The notes below the pieces were generated by a model. It did no database searches, was not told where the DNA came from, and was given only the letters and a program-made list of their open reading frames with translations. Below, in pieces: positions 33,890 through 46,406 of a stretch of 64,000 nucleotides of DNA; position 1 is the stretch's first letter, and every line of letters begins with the position of its first letter. Source of the DNA: Stictocephala bisonia. Lineage: Eukaryota > Arthropoda > Insecta > Hemiptera > Membracidae. The stretch covers positions 967,111-1,031,110 of the forward strand of contig JAQJVL010000047.1 in the NCBI GenBank assembly GCA_035578905.1, written 5' to 3'. A program made the position numbers and the translations under genes.

Positions 33890-33985
33890 CCTTTTTGCAC
33901 CTCGACTGGGATGTGATCCCAGACCCCGCCAACTCCCTAGCCACTGGAGGCGATGACTTTAATCACTAGACTACCGAGGTACGAC
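33890..33985 (-). repeat. tRNA-derived SINE head (partial)
   Basis: Read on the minus strand, ACCTCGGTAGTCTAGTGATT resembles the start and A box of a tRNA, and GGGATCACATCCC further on takes the B-box place. The fold is imperfect and there is no convincing anticodon arm, so it is a retroposed relic and not a tRNA gene. Confidence 0.45.
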
Positions 33986-35231
33986 GCGGCATGGGCCAAA
34001 ACCAGCTCAAAACAGTTAACGCTCTGAGCAGGAGAATTTTGAAGTATATGGCTGTACTTCTTCTTTTTGCTATTAGTTCTGTTCATAACAGGCTCTCTAG
34101 TAAAAATGTTGTCTCTCAAAAATTTAACTGATTTTTTGGTGCTTTATTCATTATTTAAATAATGCTAAACACAGAAGGAGTCCAGCTCGTAGTTCGTTGC
34201 CAATGTGTTAAATTTTTTTGTCTTATTCTCTTCCCCAGAATTGGGAAGGTGCAGCATGGAGCAGTGAATGTTATGGGCCTCTTCAGTCTTCTCTTCACTG
34301 ATAGTTTTAAGAATCTTTTACATTTAGTTAATATTATACTTTTATTTACTTACTTTATACTTCATCATTATAATACTTGAACTAGGATGTATTAGAATAA
34401 AAGTAGATGTTCTGGTTTATGTTAATATTCTGTCCATGTATAATCTTTATAGTCATGCATTTCACATACGTTAGAATTAAAATTACAGATTATTAATGTT
34501 CTGACTCCTTTGAATGCCATTTGCATGATTTTCTTTGATGAGATATTATTTTATATCTGGGTAAAAATAATCTTTGTTTTTGTACTGTGATCAGCAAATA
34601 ATATTTCAGGTTTTTGTGTAATAGGAAGTATAGTTGATCCAAGTAGTCTGCAATTGTTTTATCCTAATCGAAGCTCTTCTTTATTCAACAAATAATTTAC
34701 TCCTGATAAGTTCCATTCTTCTCATTTACCAAGGGATTTTTATTTCATAGTAATCATTTGTAATAGATACTAGAAAAGTAGAAAAATCATTGGTCGTGGT
34801 GTTTGAATTTATTATTTGTTGTTACTAACTTAGGCCACTTGCTTGTAAGTCAATCATTACCAATAAAATCACCATTTCCTATGCCATTTTCATAATTGAT
34901 TTCTTTTTGGAATTGCAAATTTATAGAATACCTGTCTCTTCCCCTAAACACTATAATGTCAGTGGTATTTCTTTATTTTTTGCACTCTTTACTGTTCAAT
35001 TTTAGAGCTAAATTTACATAGTTTTATCACTTGTTAATAGTAAATATAAATAACTTATCTGGGTATTTACTCCGTATTTTTTATGTCAAATTAAATTCAA
35101 ATTGTTGTACAATTAATATTTGTGTTCTTGTGACTAAAAAACTGGTTGTTATGTAGTTACCAGATAATTATTAATAAGGGACTTGTATACGATAAAATAG
35201 GAAGAGGTAATGAGAGATAATGAGATATTCC
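33986..35231. other. AT-rich non-coding stretch, nothing recognised
   Basis: No exon, repeat or RNA gene could be supported. Confidence 0.4.
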
Positions 35232-35235
35232 TTAA

Positions 35236-35948
35236 CACGTTGATTGCCATGAGGGCCACCTGTGGCCCACACAACAATTTTAGCTCACGCCATGAGGGCC
35301 ACTGGTGGCCTTCACTAGATTTCAGCCTGGCGCCACAGCTGTTTCTACGGTAAAGTTCAATATTCATTGTTCTGTGTTCCATGCAACCGGAAATAACCCC
35401 CCGAGTACAGAAATAGCCGACATCCGGTCTTTTGCCACCATTTTGTGAAGTTATTGATGAGGTACACCGGTGGCCCTCATGGCGTGGGGGCAAAATTTTA
35501 CATATGCCACATGATATTATGTTTCAGCTGTTTTGTTGTGATGTTTATATTTTCTTCCCACGCACTAATCAGCTTTTGAGGTTAGGTGTTTAGTAAGTGA
35601 CATTGATTCTTTTTGTGACAGAAACTAGTCTGTCTAAATGTTGTAAAAACCAGTTCAAATATATAAAAACGTATTTAGGGTTGCTTTATTTAAAAACCAG
35701 AGGACCGTTTTCTATCACATTTTATGAGCTTTCAGAATATATCATTAAAAATTACGTAACACTAAAGATGGCGCTACAATTTGCGTTTGATTTATAAAAG
35801 ACGCGGGGGCCACCGGTGGCCCACATGGCGCACAGCGGCACGTATGATGTGGGTTACCGGTGACCCTCAAGGCGTCAGCGGGCCATACAGTTTTAGTACA
35901 GCGGCTTCAGAATGACACAATAAATTATCTACGCTGGTAGTCAACGTG
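35236..35948. mobile_element. piggyBac-like MITE with palindromic subterminal repeats
   Basis: TTAA is duplicated on both sides. The ends CACGTTGATTGCC and the inverse of GGTAGTCAACGTG form inverted repeats. Inside, five copies in both orientations of a word close to CATGAGGGCCACCGGTGGCC lie near the two ends, each centred on a palindrome. A minus-strand frame of about 100 codons spans several repeats but shows no transposase motif. Subterminal repeats of this sort may be transposase-binding sites. Confidence 0.85.
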
Positions 35949-36447
35949 TTAAGGAAGAAGATCTATTTGCCAAAGTACAACATTTATAGTGAGTAGAGAT
36001 TCCTACTCACTTGAGGGAAGTGCCAGTGGCACTGAAAACATATTGTTTCTTTTAATTGTTTACTACTGTAAGATGTTACTGGATTTGTCTTTTGAGATAA
36101 GTTTTCTGGTGTATTATCTCTTATAATTTACTAATACATACATTTAAAAATCTTGTATGAATTAGTAAACATTCATGCATTGATGCTTTGTTAACAGTCA
36201 ATTATCAACAATAAATAACAACATCTAGCTTTAAAATAATTTGGTTTTTATCAATTCAGAGAATAAAATAAAAACTACTTAGAATACATTTACAGTATGA
36301 ATGCAAAATTGGCCCACAGTTAGTTAGGAATTGGATAGTGAACCATTAAAATGTACACAAAAATAGTATATTTACAAACAGTTATCAAAATTACTCACTA
36401 ATGAAACTTTTTACAAAAACAGAGAAAGAAGATTTAGAAGCGGAAGG

Positions 36448-36587
36448 TCATTTCCGTAGTGTTTGGTGCTGCGTTTTCAACCATAAAACTGCACTACAAA
36501 CACAAGAGGCAGCTAGCAGTGTTAGTAATAAGCCAGAGGAGATAAGGAACACCGAGGAGGACAGACAGACAGAATCCTGACTCGCCA
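36448..36587 (-). CDS. ZP-domain protein, terminal coding exon (membrane anchor)
   Basis: A TGTTGCAG acceptor opens the exon. With the carried-over G it reads VASQDSVCLS and then the hydrophobic run VFLISSGLLLTLLAASCVCS, a membrane segment, followed by a short basic tail ending QTLRK-stop. ZP proteins typically end with a cleavage site and a C-terminal membrane helix, as here. It is the last exon of the minus-strand gene; the sequence below it would be 3' UTR. Confidence 0.88.
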
Positions 36588-36764
36588 CTGCAACAGAATA
36601 AAAGAATGTTTTAGTGACAATATTGCGAGGTTATTCAAAATATACATTTCCAAGGCACATGCGTGATTGGCATAGTTGAACAAGATTTTTATATAAAATT
36701 CATATTAATTTAATATTGTTAAAGAATAATGTACATTACACACCTTCAATTGGAGATCTAGGAA

Positions 36765-37368
36765 TAATTTGGTTGCTGGTGTAGTCGGTTAAACCCCAGC
36801 TTCAAAAGCTATAGGTTCTCAATTCAATCCTAGACAGAGTCATACAAAATTCTGAGAGGGATCAGCTGTTCCCTTTCACTAGTTGTTATTTGTTATTCTT
36901 GAAGCTTTCTAAGGAAAAGTCTGCCTAAGCCCCACTTCCATTACTACAAATTTGTCCCACAACAAGTTGCACAACACGTGCTGGCACAATTGTTGTATGG
37001 AAACGTTTTGAAATATAATGCAGGACAAGTGCTGGAAACAAAAATGTGCCAAGCTACTACGGCACAAAACATAGATCTGGCATTTAAGTTGTCCATGCCC
37101 ACTCAACTAATTAAACAATTTTTTAAAAACCCTTGAAAACACTACATACTAATTACTGTCTTGCGCCCGGACTCTCTAAATGTTGCATGAAATGGAAACA
37201 GAAAGTTATTTTTGCAACACTTGTGCCCAGCACAAGTTATGTGATTTGTATGAACGGAGCAAGGCTTTTGTTTGTATTAAAGACAACATTTGCTGATCTT
37301 CACTTATTTTAAATCCATATTCGCCTATCTTGATGATCAGCGTTTTAAGAATAAGTGGTAAATAAATA
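36765..37368 (+). repeat. SINE-like copy with internal insertion (in ZP intron)
   Basis: The left part (GGTTCTCAATTCAATCCTAG with GAGAGGGATCAGCTG) matches the SINE-like copy near 9.5 kb, and the right end (AATCCATATTCGCC, GATGATCAGCGTTTTAAGAA) matches its tail. Between them are roughly 350 unrelated bases, with inverted words such as ACAAGTTGCACAACACGTGC and CAGCACAAGTTATGTG, suggesting a second element inserted inside. Confidence 0.55.
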
Positions 37369-37775
37369 AAAAGGAGTGCCTTTTGTGTTTATAATTGAAT
37401 TCCTTAACCTAGATCTGAAAAAAGAACCAAGTAGGTAATATAAACTTGTAAGGATGGATTTAATGTTAATTTGATTGAATACATGTTCCAAGTTGCAAGT
37501 CTGCACATACCATAACCGGAGATCTAGGAACAAAAAGGAGGGAAGTATTTTTGTCAGTCCAAAATCAACACCTTAACAGGAGTTCAATGTAAAGTTGCAT
37601 CAATTCAAGTTCATATATGCAAATCAACTACATGCTTTATGTTCCAAAAATATAGGGTTAGTTAGCAAAATAATTCTTTTACGGGAACTAAAATAAAGAA
37701 ATAATTATCAAGTTCTCATACATACTAAAAGAAAATTTAAATTTTTATTGAGTTTAGATGTAGAAAATGTGTTAC

Positions 37776-37932
37776 CTGTTGAGCCGACATTGATAATCAT
37801 GGCAGGGGGCTGCCCTGACTGCTCTAGATCTTCTGGCAAGAATACTCTTAACCTCCGGCCGACTGTGACGGGATCTGTGAGTTCCACTGTAGCGTTGGAC
37901 ACACTACGTCTTCTTCTGCCTGGCTCCAGTTT
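37776..37932 (-). CDS. ZP-domain protein, exon with furin-type site
   Basis: Phase 0 start, phase 1 end, clean acceptor and donor (G|GTAACA). It opens KLEPGRRRRSVSNATVELTD. The RRRR/S run is a consensus furin-type cleavage site placed, as in other ZP proteins, between the ZP module and the membrane segment. Cleavage there would release the matrix protein from the membrane. Confidence 0.9.
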
Positions 37933-38679
37933 CTGGTAAATCAGAAATTCACAAAATATTATAAAACTTTCTTTATTTTACTAGATAGTTTTTAAAGAAA
38001 TTCCATTTAAAGGAAATATTGTAGTAATGAAATTTGAAATATCTATTTATTTTTAACTTATGTGTTTTACAATATTTACTCAAACTAATAATATTATTTT
38101 TCTGACCAAGCAACAGAAAGCTCTCATGTTTTCCTTTCAAATGTTGTGTATGCCCGGATGTTGCTCTGATATTTCAATATGATTCTACCATGTACCACAA
38201 CACTTTAAATACTTCTTTTTAAGGATAACAGTTTATGTTTTATATGTATTCTTAACTGCATTCCTCATAAGCTCCTTCAGAACCTTATATTTGCCATAAT
38301 ATAATCTTGTGGTCCCAAGAAGAACTTGAAGTTCCTGGACCAAGAATTGCTTTTTCCCTGATAGTTTTTTAAAAGATTGGGGATGTTATAATTCTGAACA
38401 GTTCTGCATTTCAAAACTCGTTACATTAGTTTACTGTTTTCTTGACTATTTACATGTTTTGTATAATTCCTCTGTTGAAACACTATTAAAATTATTCTTT
38501 AACTAATCACCCTAATACCTCTCTAATCAGTTTTCAAGTATTTCAACCTGATGTCTGCTCAATCGAGAAGTCTGGGGTGTCCATGTCTTGGTTGGTAGAC
38601 AGGGTTCGGATGTTGTGTTGGGAAGAAAACTGAGTATTAGGCTTGTCAATTTCAGATTCCTGTAAAGCTTTGTGTCTCT

Positions 38680-38850
38680 TAGTTGCCCTGGCTATAGGGC
38701 TAATAATAAATCACTCTTTCTTAGGAACAGTTAACCTTAGTAACAATAATTACACTTGTTCTCCTATACTCAACACAATCATTCACCACTCATATTCATT
38801 CATATCTCTATGATTGGCGTCTTAGTAATGAATAATGCATATATGAAATT
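38680..38850 (+). repeat. SINE-like 3' part (in ZP intron)
   Basis: Shares CTTAGGAACAG...CCTTAGTAACAA...CATATCTCTATGATTGGC and GTCTTAGTAATGAAT with the family copy near 9.6-9.7 kb. The left part is diverged or missing. Confidence 0.55.
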
Positions 38851-38972
38851 AAAAGAAGAATTTGGTTGTTCTACATAGTAGCTGTACTTCCTTTGTTGGA
38901 AATTAAATAAATAAATACAAGTTAATGAAATTTAATTAGGATTCTATTTATTATTAAAGGGCAAACTTTTAC

Positions 38973-39065
38973 CTGGTTGGCATCTGAACAAGGTGCACAT
39001 TCAGTCTTGCACAGTTCCACATTGCATTCTATCGTCAGGTCCATTACATCTGGGAATTTGAATGC
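38973..39065 (-). CDS. ZP-domain protein, exon (end of ZP-C)
   Basis: A 31-codon exon, phase 0 at both ends. It reads AFKFPDVMDLTIECNVELCK followed by TECAPC, the cysteine-rich last part of the ZP module in which the F-x-F-P-D motif precedes four cysteines. Exact GT-AG borders. Confidence 0.92.
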
Positions 39066-40029
39066 CTGGAAATCAAAAAATACAAACTTTCAGAAAAAAA
39101 GTTATGAGTATACGTAATACATCATTATTGGAGGTGTTTTAACAAGTATACAATTTGTTATAATGAAGCGTTCATTATTGTATAGTTTATGAAATATTAT
39201 TTTTAGAATCCTGGTTTGGAATGAAAACACCTATCAGTAATATTCACCTTTAACAGTACTGCATCAACCCCATACTCTGTCTGAGTAGGTTCCCCGCATA
39301 GATCTAAAGTTAATGGGGAATCCGCAGAGTAAGATTAAAAAAGGAGATCTGCCTCTTCTTAAACTAAATTTAATCCTATTTCAGTTAAATAAATCCATAA
39401 ATTGTATAGTATGAGTAAAAAAAATCAGATTTCGCAATTACATATTCGAAGACTGAAAAGTTACATATTTGCTTGCAGGATAATGGAAAAATAGTTTTTA
39501 AAATCATATATAAGATCTTCAGTATGCGAATTGAGTTTGAATTTTAATATGTAAAACTCCATTTAAGAAGCTGCAAATAATCACAATCTGGCTTATAGTG
39601 GGCCTTGGTAATTGTACAAATCTTGACCTCACAAAACGAAACTTCTCAATCAGTTCTAAAAATGATTTAATTTTTCCAATTAATTAGTTATATAACAGAA
39701 TTGTTGAATTAGTTCTAGTTTAAAACGTGGGAACAGGCGTAGCGAATCAGCACTAATTCAACAATACTATCGTGCAATGGGACAAGTTGTACTATTTTTC
39801 AAACTAGGTTGAAGAGCAGAGTCATCAAACTCCAGGATAGCCAAAGTTTTGTTTATTCACATCTTTTTTATGGAGTTTTACACTCTAAACTCAATATGCA
39901 AACTGAAAATCTTATATATGATTTTTAAAGTTATTTTATCATTTGTATGCGTGCAAATACAAAACTTTGAAGACCTACATCGATTTACAAAATATGATTT
40001 TTTAATGCACCCTTTTGTATCGTACTTAC

Positions 40030-40293
40030 CTGGAAGAAAGCATATGCAATTACAGCATTTGTATCTGGATTACGTGTGGTCTGGAAAGCTCCCATGAGCT
40101 TAGGTTTGACTACACACCCTCTGTCATCAGTGAGTTGAACAACGTTGCCGGATGTAGGGTTGCTGTCTCTAGCCACACATTGACGCACTAGGATGTTGAA
40201 GCCTGGGTCTCCTTCAACAGTCACCACCAGGGTCATCGTTTCTCCGATCTTCACCAATCCATTAGCTGCAGTTGCGAATGGACCTCTGCCCAT
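40030..40293 (-). CDS. ZP-domain protein, exon (ZP-C)
   Basis: An 88-codon exon, phase 0 at both ends, with donor CAG|GTAAGT. It includes GETMTLVVTVEGDPGFNILV then RQCVARDSNP and LTDDRGCVVKPKLMGAF. These are the conserved features of the ZP-C half: the C-x-A block, the D-x-x-G-C and the following strand. Its first codon is ATG, but neighbouring exons show that it is internal. Confidence 0.92.
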
Positions 40294-41519
40294 CTGGTTT
40301 ATTAAAAACCATAAGAGATTAAGTTAAGTATGTGTTCCTCACTATTTCAAATATAAATATCACAACAAACAATTCTTTAACTTCCAAAAGTAAACTGTCT
40401 TTTAATTAAAATATATTTAAAAGTATTTTTACAGCTGGAAAAACTACTATTATAAGAAAATTGTGTTATTTTTAAATCAAGTAGCAGTGAATCATTTATG
40501 CCTAGTATTAATGAATGTTGGTCTTCCTAACACATTACGGCTCAAGGACAGTTCTGGACATGTCACTGATGTTGTAGGGTGGTCTAGTATATATTCATGA
40601 AAGGGAATATGGATTCTATATGATTATTTCATATAAAAAGTTCTATCCATCAGCTTTTGAATATAGTAAACACACAATAATTCTCACAATAAAGTTTAAT
40701 GATTGAGATAAGAAGTTTATGGCTACTAAAATATTTATGATTTCTGATTTTAGTAACACATTCATTATTTGGTTATTTATCTTGATTTGTTACCACTAAG
40801 TATAAAAGCTTGTAATACATTAATGAAGATTTTTGAAAATACATTAATTAAAATTCGCTTAAAATTTTAAATTAACTTTTAAGCAGAGTCTCGCAAAACT
40901 GAACTTATGCGGACCAAACAATGTTTGGATTTGTAAAATGTTTTGGTTATCAGGAAAGAAGCAAAAAAAGAACAATTATTAGTTTTTGACTTTATTACTG
41001 TACCATACTTTTCTTTATTGCAAAAGAATACAACAGTTTACAACTGAAAAAAAAAACAACTATTCAAAATATTTAATGGCTTTGCTTGCAAGTTTAATAC
41101 ATTGCGTGCTTCAGTCAATATTGTGGTGTGAGACTGTCTTGCTCTCTGCCAGATTGTTTGGGCTATCCAGGTGTACAGGTTTGCTTATATTCATCAATAT
41201 TTATGCACAACTCAGAATATTACTAAGTGTGCATATTTAGAATTTAGAAAAGCGTAACTTTGTCAAGTAGCCCAATTAACTTATACTGCATTTATGCTGT
41301 TTAATAATAATGAGTTTCTATATTATGTTAAACACCATATTATGTTTTTTTTCTTTGCAAGGAAAGGCTTTAATAACCTTGATTTATTGTGCCACTTCCA
41401 CATGAAGGTTCTCGTGTACTTCCTACCTGTAGTCTTTTAGGAACCATGAGATCTTTCAGCATTGCTGCCCTAAAAGATCTGAAAAGATTGAAAAGATCTT
41501 AATAGTCTTCTCCAATGAA

Positions 41520-41625
41520 TAATTTTGTCGCACTTGAACCTCCGACCCTCTACCTGGTGTTGACTTTAGAACTACTTGCAACTCCCGTACACTATCAGAA
41601 GACCGGTTTTTGTCTGTACGACCAT
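41520..41625 (-). repeat. possible tRNA-derived SINE head
   Basis: On the minus strand, GGTCTTCTGATAGTGTACGG followed by GGAGGTTCAAGTGCG gives A- and B-box-like words at tRNA-like spacing. The match is loose; no fold was completed by eye. Confidence 0.3.
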
Positions 41626-41998
41626 CTCCAAACTATTACATGATTAGAACAGTCCCGGCAGTTAACTCTCCTTTCGCGCATGTCTACCATGTAATGCCAG
41701 ATATCAGTAGGTAACACCCACAATTTGCAGTTTAATTTTACTCCACATGGAAATGTTAACGCTTACATTTTTTAACGCATGAATATTTCTTTACAAAATG
41801 ATCTTTGTGAATTTAATTATTATGATGCTGCTCTTTTGATGTTAATTAAAATGCAGATTCAATATACCTCTATAAATGAAATTGTTATGTTTCAGTTACA
41901 GAATTGACAAAAAATATATAATCGTATAATTAGAATAAACATTTCTTTACTGATATTTAATGACTAAGATAGACATATGTATAAGAAGTACAGTGTAC

Positions 41999-42142
41999 CT
42001 GGATGTCAAGTTTAGCGGTAGCAGTGTCTCCACTGAAGGTGACTATCTCCTGGCTGAGCATTCCGACTGTGAGAGCCACAGACAGGGCTTTGTTGAGGCT
42101 GCCCTCCCAGAGACAACGGACACTTCTTATCGTATCCCAGAC
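41999..42142 (-). CDS. ZP-domain protein, exon (ZP linker)
   Basis: A 48-codon exon, phase 0 at both ends, beginning VWDTIRSVRCLWEGSLNKAL. The D-x-x-x-x-V-R-C-x-W block matches the middle of invertebrate ZP domains. The sequence continues to GDTATAKLDIQ and a GTACAC donor. Confidence 0.92.
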
Positions 42143-43410
42143 CTAAGCATAGCTTCATATGTATATCGTTGTTGAAGGTACAAAGCATATCTCCATTTTA
42201 TAAATGTTAACTTTACAGGGAGATATACAGCATATTTATTCTAACAGGATGCTAAAATTATCACAATTTACATTTTACTGAATCAATTGGCAAAGTAACA
42301 GATTGTTATAAGCTTTAACGTAATACAAAATTCATAATTAAATTCTTGACAAACCTATAAATTAAAGAATAGAATTAATAGAATTAAAGAACCTATAAAA
42401 ATTAAATAGAAAGAAGAAAAATGTATAAAAAGTTTCTTTTTAGTTACCAAAATGAAAATCTATAAAAATGTTTATCTCACTGTATTATTTTCTCAATAAA
42501 GGGAAATAAAATCATATATGGTTTAATATTTTGGTAATTTTTTTGTAAATGTTTGAAAACAGTTTACAATAGCAGCACTAAAAGACCTACAAACACCTGA
42601 ACTAAAAGCAAAAATATTATTAGTACTTTGTTAATATTTTTATCATGCTTATCATCACATTGTTAGGTTTGATCATATCACTGTTTTAACATGAAACATG
42701 CTGCAATTATCTTTAATAGTTAGGTGCAACATGCATTATCTAGCAAGTGATGCATTATCTAATATGCGGTGAGTAGATTAGAGTGTGCATATTCAGCTGT
42801 GTTGATGTTGATATTGCATTATTTGGAATAAATATTAATGTACGCTTGTAATGAAGTAAAAGTGATTGTAATTACTGTATAATTATTGATTAATAATAAT
42901 TAATCCTGACATTCATTATTAATTTTTGTATAGATTGTACCATGTAAATGCAAAATACAATAGAAAATAAAGCAGGGATTTCTGTAGTATTGTGTTTCCA
43001 ACAAAGGATACCCAAAATATGCGAGAATCATTTATAATGCAGTATAATAATTTGATTTGAGATATATATTTTTATGTTTTTCTACCAAAAATAATTATAT
43101 TTTAGATCTTTAATTGTACTTTTTACTTTTAATGAACTGTTATAAATATTAAAACTTAATCGTTCAAATTTTCTGCTTTATTTAAAAATATATATTTGCA
43201 AATGAAGTATTGTACATATAGATAAAAACTTATAAAACTTGTAAACGAAGAAAAAATTGTGCAGAATTATGTCTATTGTAAAATACTGAATTCATTTTTT
43301 GTTATAGCAAACTTTACTTTTTTTACAATTAAGAAAGGACAGTAGTGTACTCTGGTAGAAGCAAAGCGTTAGTTGCTTACAGGGCGAAGAGCGGGGGGTG
43401 CGACTCCTAC

Positions 43411-43587
43411 CTCCTGAATGCCAGGTTCGTTCTGGAGCACTAGAACGTTCTCGAGGTACGCCTGCTTACCCTCACTGAACTGGTCCACAAACTGAGTTCC
43501 ACAGCTGTTCAATTGTACAGTGAAGGTGTACCTAACCTGTCCTGAGTTGGGGGTCACATACCTGCACTCCGGGGAGTTGTAGTATCC
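43411..43587 (-). CDS. ZP-domain protein, exon (ZP-N)
   Basis: A 59-codon exon, phase 0 at both ends, with donor GAG|GTAGGA. GYYNSPECRYVTPNSGQVRY, TFTVQLNSCGTQFVD and YLENVLVLQNEPGIQE are the typical ZP-N strands of arthropod cuticlin-like proteins. The donor lies where an open frame would otherwise run on into intron sequence. Confidence 0.93.
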
Positions 43588-43919
43588 CTAAACATAACAT
43601 CAATTATTTGCTTAATTATTATACGAATATTTGAATATTATCAAAATTACTAGCTGACAGACATTGTTTCCTGCTAACCTTTCCATCAGTGGTTCTCTTT
43701 AAACCATCATATCAATATGAAAGATCAGCCTACTGCTGTTCTCCTAGATAATTAAGTTTTACTTTAGGGGACGCAAAATAGTGCAATCATGTCAGAGTCA
43801 GCAGAAATGACCTAAAACATTCCACAATGAAAACAAAATTAGCCAAGATTTTGTGTCATGTTTATGTTTTTTGTATGAGCTGTTTGGAATAAATTGTTAT
43901 ATTCCATAATTACTCTTAT

Positions 43920-44095
43920 AGAAAAAAGGGAATGTTGAGGGTCTGTTTATACCCCTTAGGATGGAATTTCCAGAAATCCTTTCTTAGTGGGTCTCGATGA
44001 TATAAAAGCTAACGACTTTCCAAAGTTCATCAAAATCGGTTTAGTGGTTTCGGAGGTTTTGTGATGAGTGAGTACGTAGTTTTTTAGTTATATAT
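43920..44095. repeat. dispersed-repeat-like segment in ZP intron
   Basis: The words GGAATTTCCAGAAATCCTTT and AGTTCATCAAAATCGG then TTTAGTGGTTTCGGAG recall tails of arthropod dispersed retroposons. No other copy lies in the window, so this is recognition only. Confidence 0.3.
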
Positions 44096-44869
44096 ATTAA
44101 AAGTCACAATTAATATTTCAAAAGATATTTTTAAAAGGCTTAGTTCACTGAACAACAAAATAATTGTCATACCATACATAGGTATATAAAAAAGTTAATA
44201 TCTGACAAAACAAAAAGTAACTCATTTTAAAATCTCATTCATTCCCTAAAATGAAATTGACTGTTGTCTAGTAACAGGGAAACAGTGATGTAACTTAGTT
44301 ATGTAGGAGTGATGAGTAAAGAATAATTACATTTCTCATATTGACTGAAGTCCACTTGATGGCTACCACCAACATGGACACGTTGAATAAGTTCACATTT
44401 AGCAATGGCGGAAATCCTCATATTGGTTCTAGCTTATTTAATAGCAAGAAAAATATATAAAACAACATCTCATATTTTATCCATATCGTTCATGATGGGT
44501 CAGTAGTTTTTCTATTGCATTTTAACAAACAAAACAGGTGACTGCTACAAAAAAAAAAAAAAAATAACTGTGATATCAGCCATAAAACATGGTATTACTG
44601 GTTGTATTTACATATTTTGTTTATTATGCAATAATATTTATGCAATTATACAAATGATGTAACTGTTATTGGTAGATAATTTCTAATAACTTAAATATAT
44701 TTAGGTGAATAGTTAAAAACAAATAATGATAGGTTAATCACCAAGCCTAATCATGCTTATTTGCATGATCATACTTGTAATCATCATTGTAAATCATAGT
44801 ATACAATTGTAAAATAATTCCCAAAATAAATCTGTTAGCCTAACTACAATTTGAAACGTAAAATGTTAC

Positions 44870-45753
44870 CTTTGAGTATATAACTCCATTGAAAGGTCTG
44901 TTAAACTCTATGTCAATAGTCATCATATCCTTGGCACATTGAACGTTAATCTGATGAATGTGAGGGGGGTGTGCTTCGTCAGCATCAATACTGTTGTCCA
45001 CAGGGAGGAAGCCACCAGTAGATGGTCCTGTTGGCGTTTCTGGAGGGGAGGGGTACCCCACTCCGGTTGTGGAGAATCCAGTATCTGTGGAAGGAACAAA
45101 GGGAATTTGGGATGGTCCTGGTTCTCCAGAGGGATATGGGGATTGAGGGGACGAAGAGGGATTGTAGGGAGATTGTGGCAATGAGGAAGGATTGTAAGGA
45201 GATTGTGGGGAGGAGGAAGGATTATAAGGAGATTGTGGTGATGAAGAAGGATTATAAGGGGACTGTGGAGAGGATGAAGGGTTGTATGCAGATTCAGGAG
45301 AGGAGGAAGGATTGTAAGGTGACTGCGCTGGTGAAGAAGGATTATAAGGAGATTGCGGAGAAGAGGGAGGATTATATGGAGACTGTGGTGTTGAAGATGG
45401 ATTGTAGGGTTGTTGGGAAGACCCCTGTGGAGGACTAAGGGAGGAAGGGTTGTAAGGAGCTGAACTTCCTGAAGACCCTCCATAAGAACTAACTGACCCT
45501 CCTGTTGAAGAAGGATTGTAGGGTGCTGTGGTTGTACCTGTTGAGGTGGGAGTGTAGGGGGCTGGTGTCTCAGGGATATTAAAAGAAGGACTGGGAGGCT
45601 GAGCATAGGGATATCCTGAAGGATTTGATCCATCATTGTTACCCACGAATGAACTGAAGTCCGTGTTACTAGTCTGGAATGGCCTTGGCTTTTGAGTTGT
45701 GGTAGGCGCTATTCGAGAAGGCAAATATTGTCGTGCAGGGGTCTCTTGCCGGG
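44870..45753 (-). CDS. ZP-domain protein, large Pro/Ser-rich exon and start of ZP domain
   Basis: An 884-nt exon, phase 1 to phase 0. From ARQETPARQYLPSRIAPTTT it is rich in Pro, Ser, Thr and Tyr and contains a decapeptide tandem array. It then reaches HQINVQCAKDMMTIDIEFNR, the first strand and first cysteine of the ZP module, and ends at GVIYSK. Low-complexity proline-rich regions before a ZP domain occur in several insect apical-matrix ZP proteins and probably form an extended extracellular stalk. Counted over all exons, the ZP module has ten cysteines. I see some likeness to fly Cypher-type ZP proteins but cannot settle orthology. Confidence 0.93.
45134..45409 (-). repeat. 30-bp coding tandem repeat: PYNPSSSPQS, about nine units
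   Basis: Nine near-identical decapeptides PYNPSSSPQS, with single substitutions (Pro, Leu, Ala, Glu), form a tandem array inside the large ZP-gene exon. Two looser PYNPSS copies occur further upstream in the protein. The array is probably variable in length between alleles. Confidence 0.95.
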
Positions 45754-46406
45754 CTGAAAATCAACAAATACATATTTTAAAAAAGAAGCAATATATCAAT
45801 TAAAAATATCAATAAAATAAAATCGGTCTTATAAATGAAATTAACTTCTGGCGTTAAATTACTTTAATTTTAGTATTACTAAAGCTGTGATTTAAACTGT
45901 GATAGAAAACTGATATTTACCTTTAGTGTATTAGCAGACCTTTTACCTTTTAAATATTATTTTATTGATTTTGCTTCCATTGAAAATAATTTTTTAACAC
46001 AGGATTGGATAAGTACCACACCAATGTATTTATTGTTCTATCAGATTGTGATTAAATTTCAAGTTCTAAGTTTACTTTACCTAAAATATATGAACTATTT
46101 GATCATTTAGTGAGTCATGATGATCTCAAAAATATACAAGAATATACATATAATAATGCAATTTATTTCGGTGCATTTTGGAGTTCAGGAACATTTCATT
46201 AGAAAATGGAAAAATCAATTGTTATATAATCTATCCTACTGTATTTAAAAAATGTATGGTTGTATATTTTATTCTAAAATTCAAATTTGTAGATTATTTT
46301 ATTTCATATTCTGGAACCTGAAATATTTAGATCTGATTAAATCATGCAATGGTGCATTAAACTGAACTAAACGGTTATAATAATTATTGATTGTAACTTG
46401 TTATAC

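Larger units (their letters stand above)
36588..46406 (-). other. introns of the ZP-domain gene
   Basis: The spaces between the exons (about 1.2, 1.0, 1.0, 1.7, 1.3, 1.3 and 0.65 kb) are AT-rich and non-coding apart from the SINE-like copies listed. A 16-base A run lies near 44550. No other gene was recognised inside them. Confidence 0.7.

Noticed and set aside
35149..35493. 114-codon minus frame as a transposase of the piggyBac-like MITE
   Set aside because: It runs beyond the element border and shows no DDE or PGBD motif; it reflects the GC-rich subterminal repeats.
44923..45636. Long minus-strand frame of 237 codons and a 138-codon plus-strand frame across the Pro/Ser exon
   Set aside because: Both overlap the ZP exon in other frames and follow from the 30-bp coding repeat; the ZP frame has phase and homology support.
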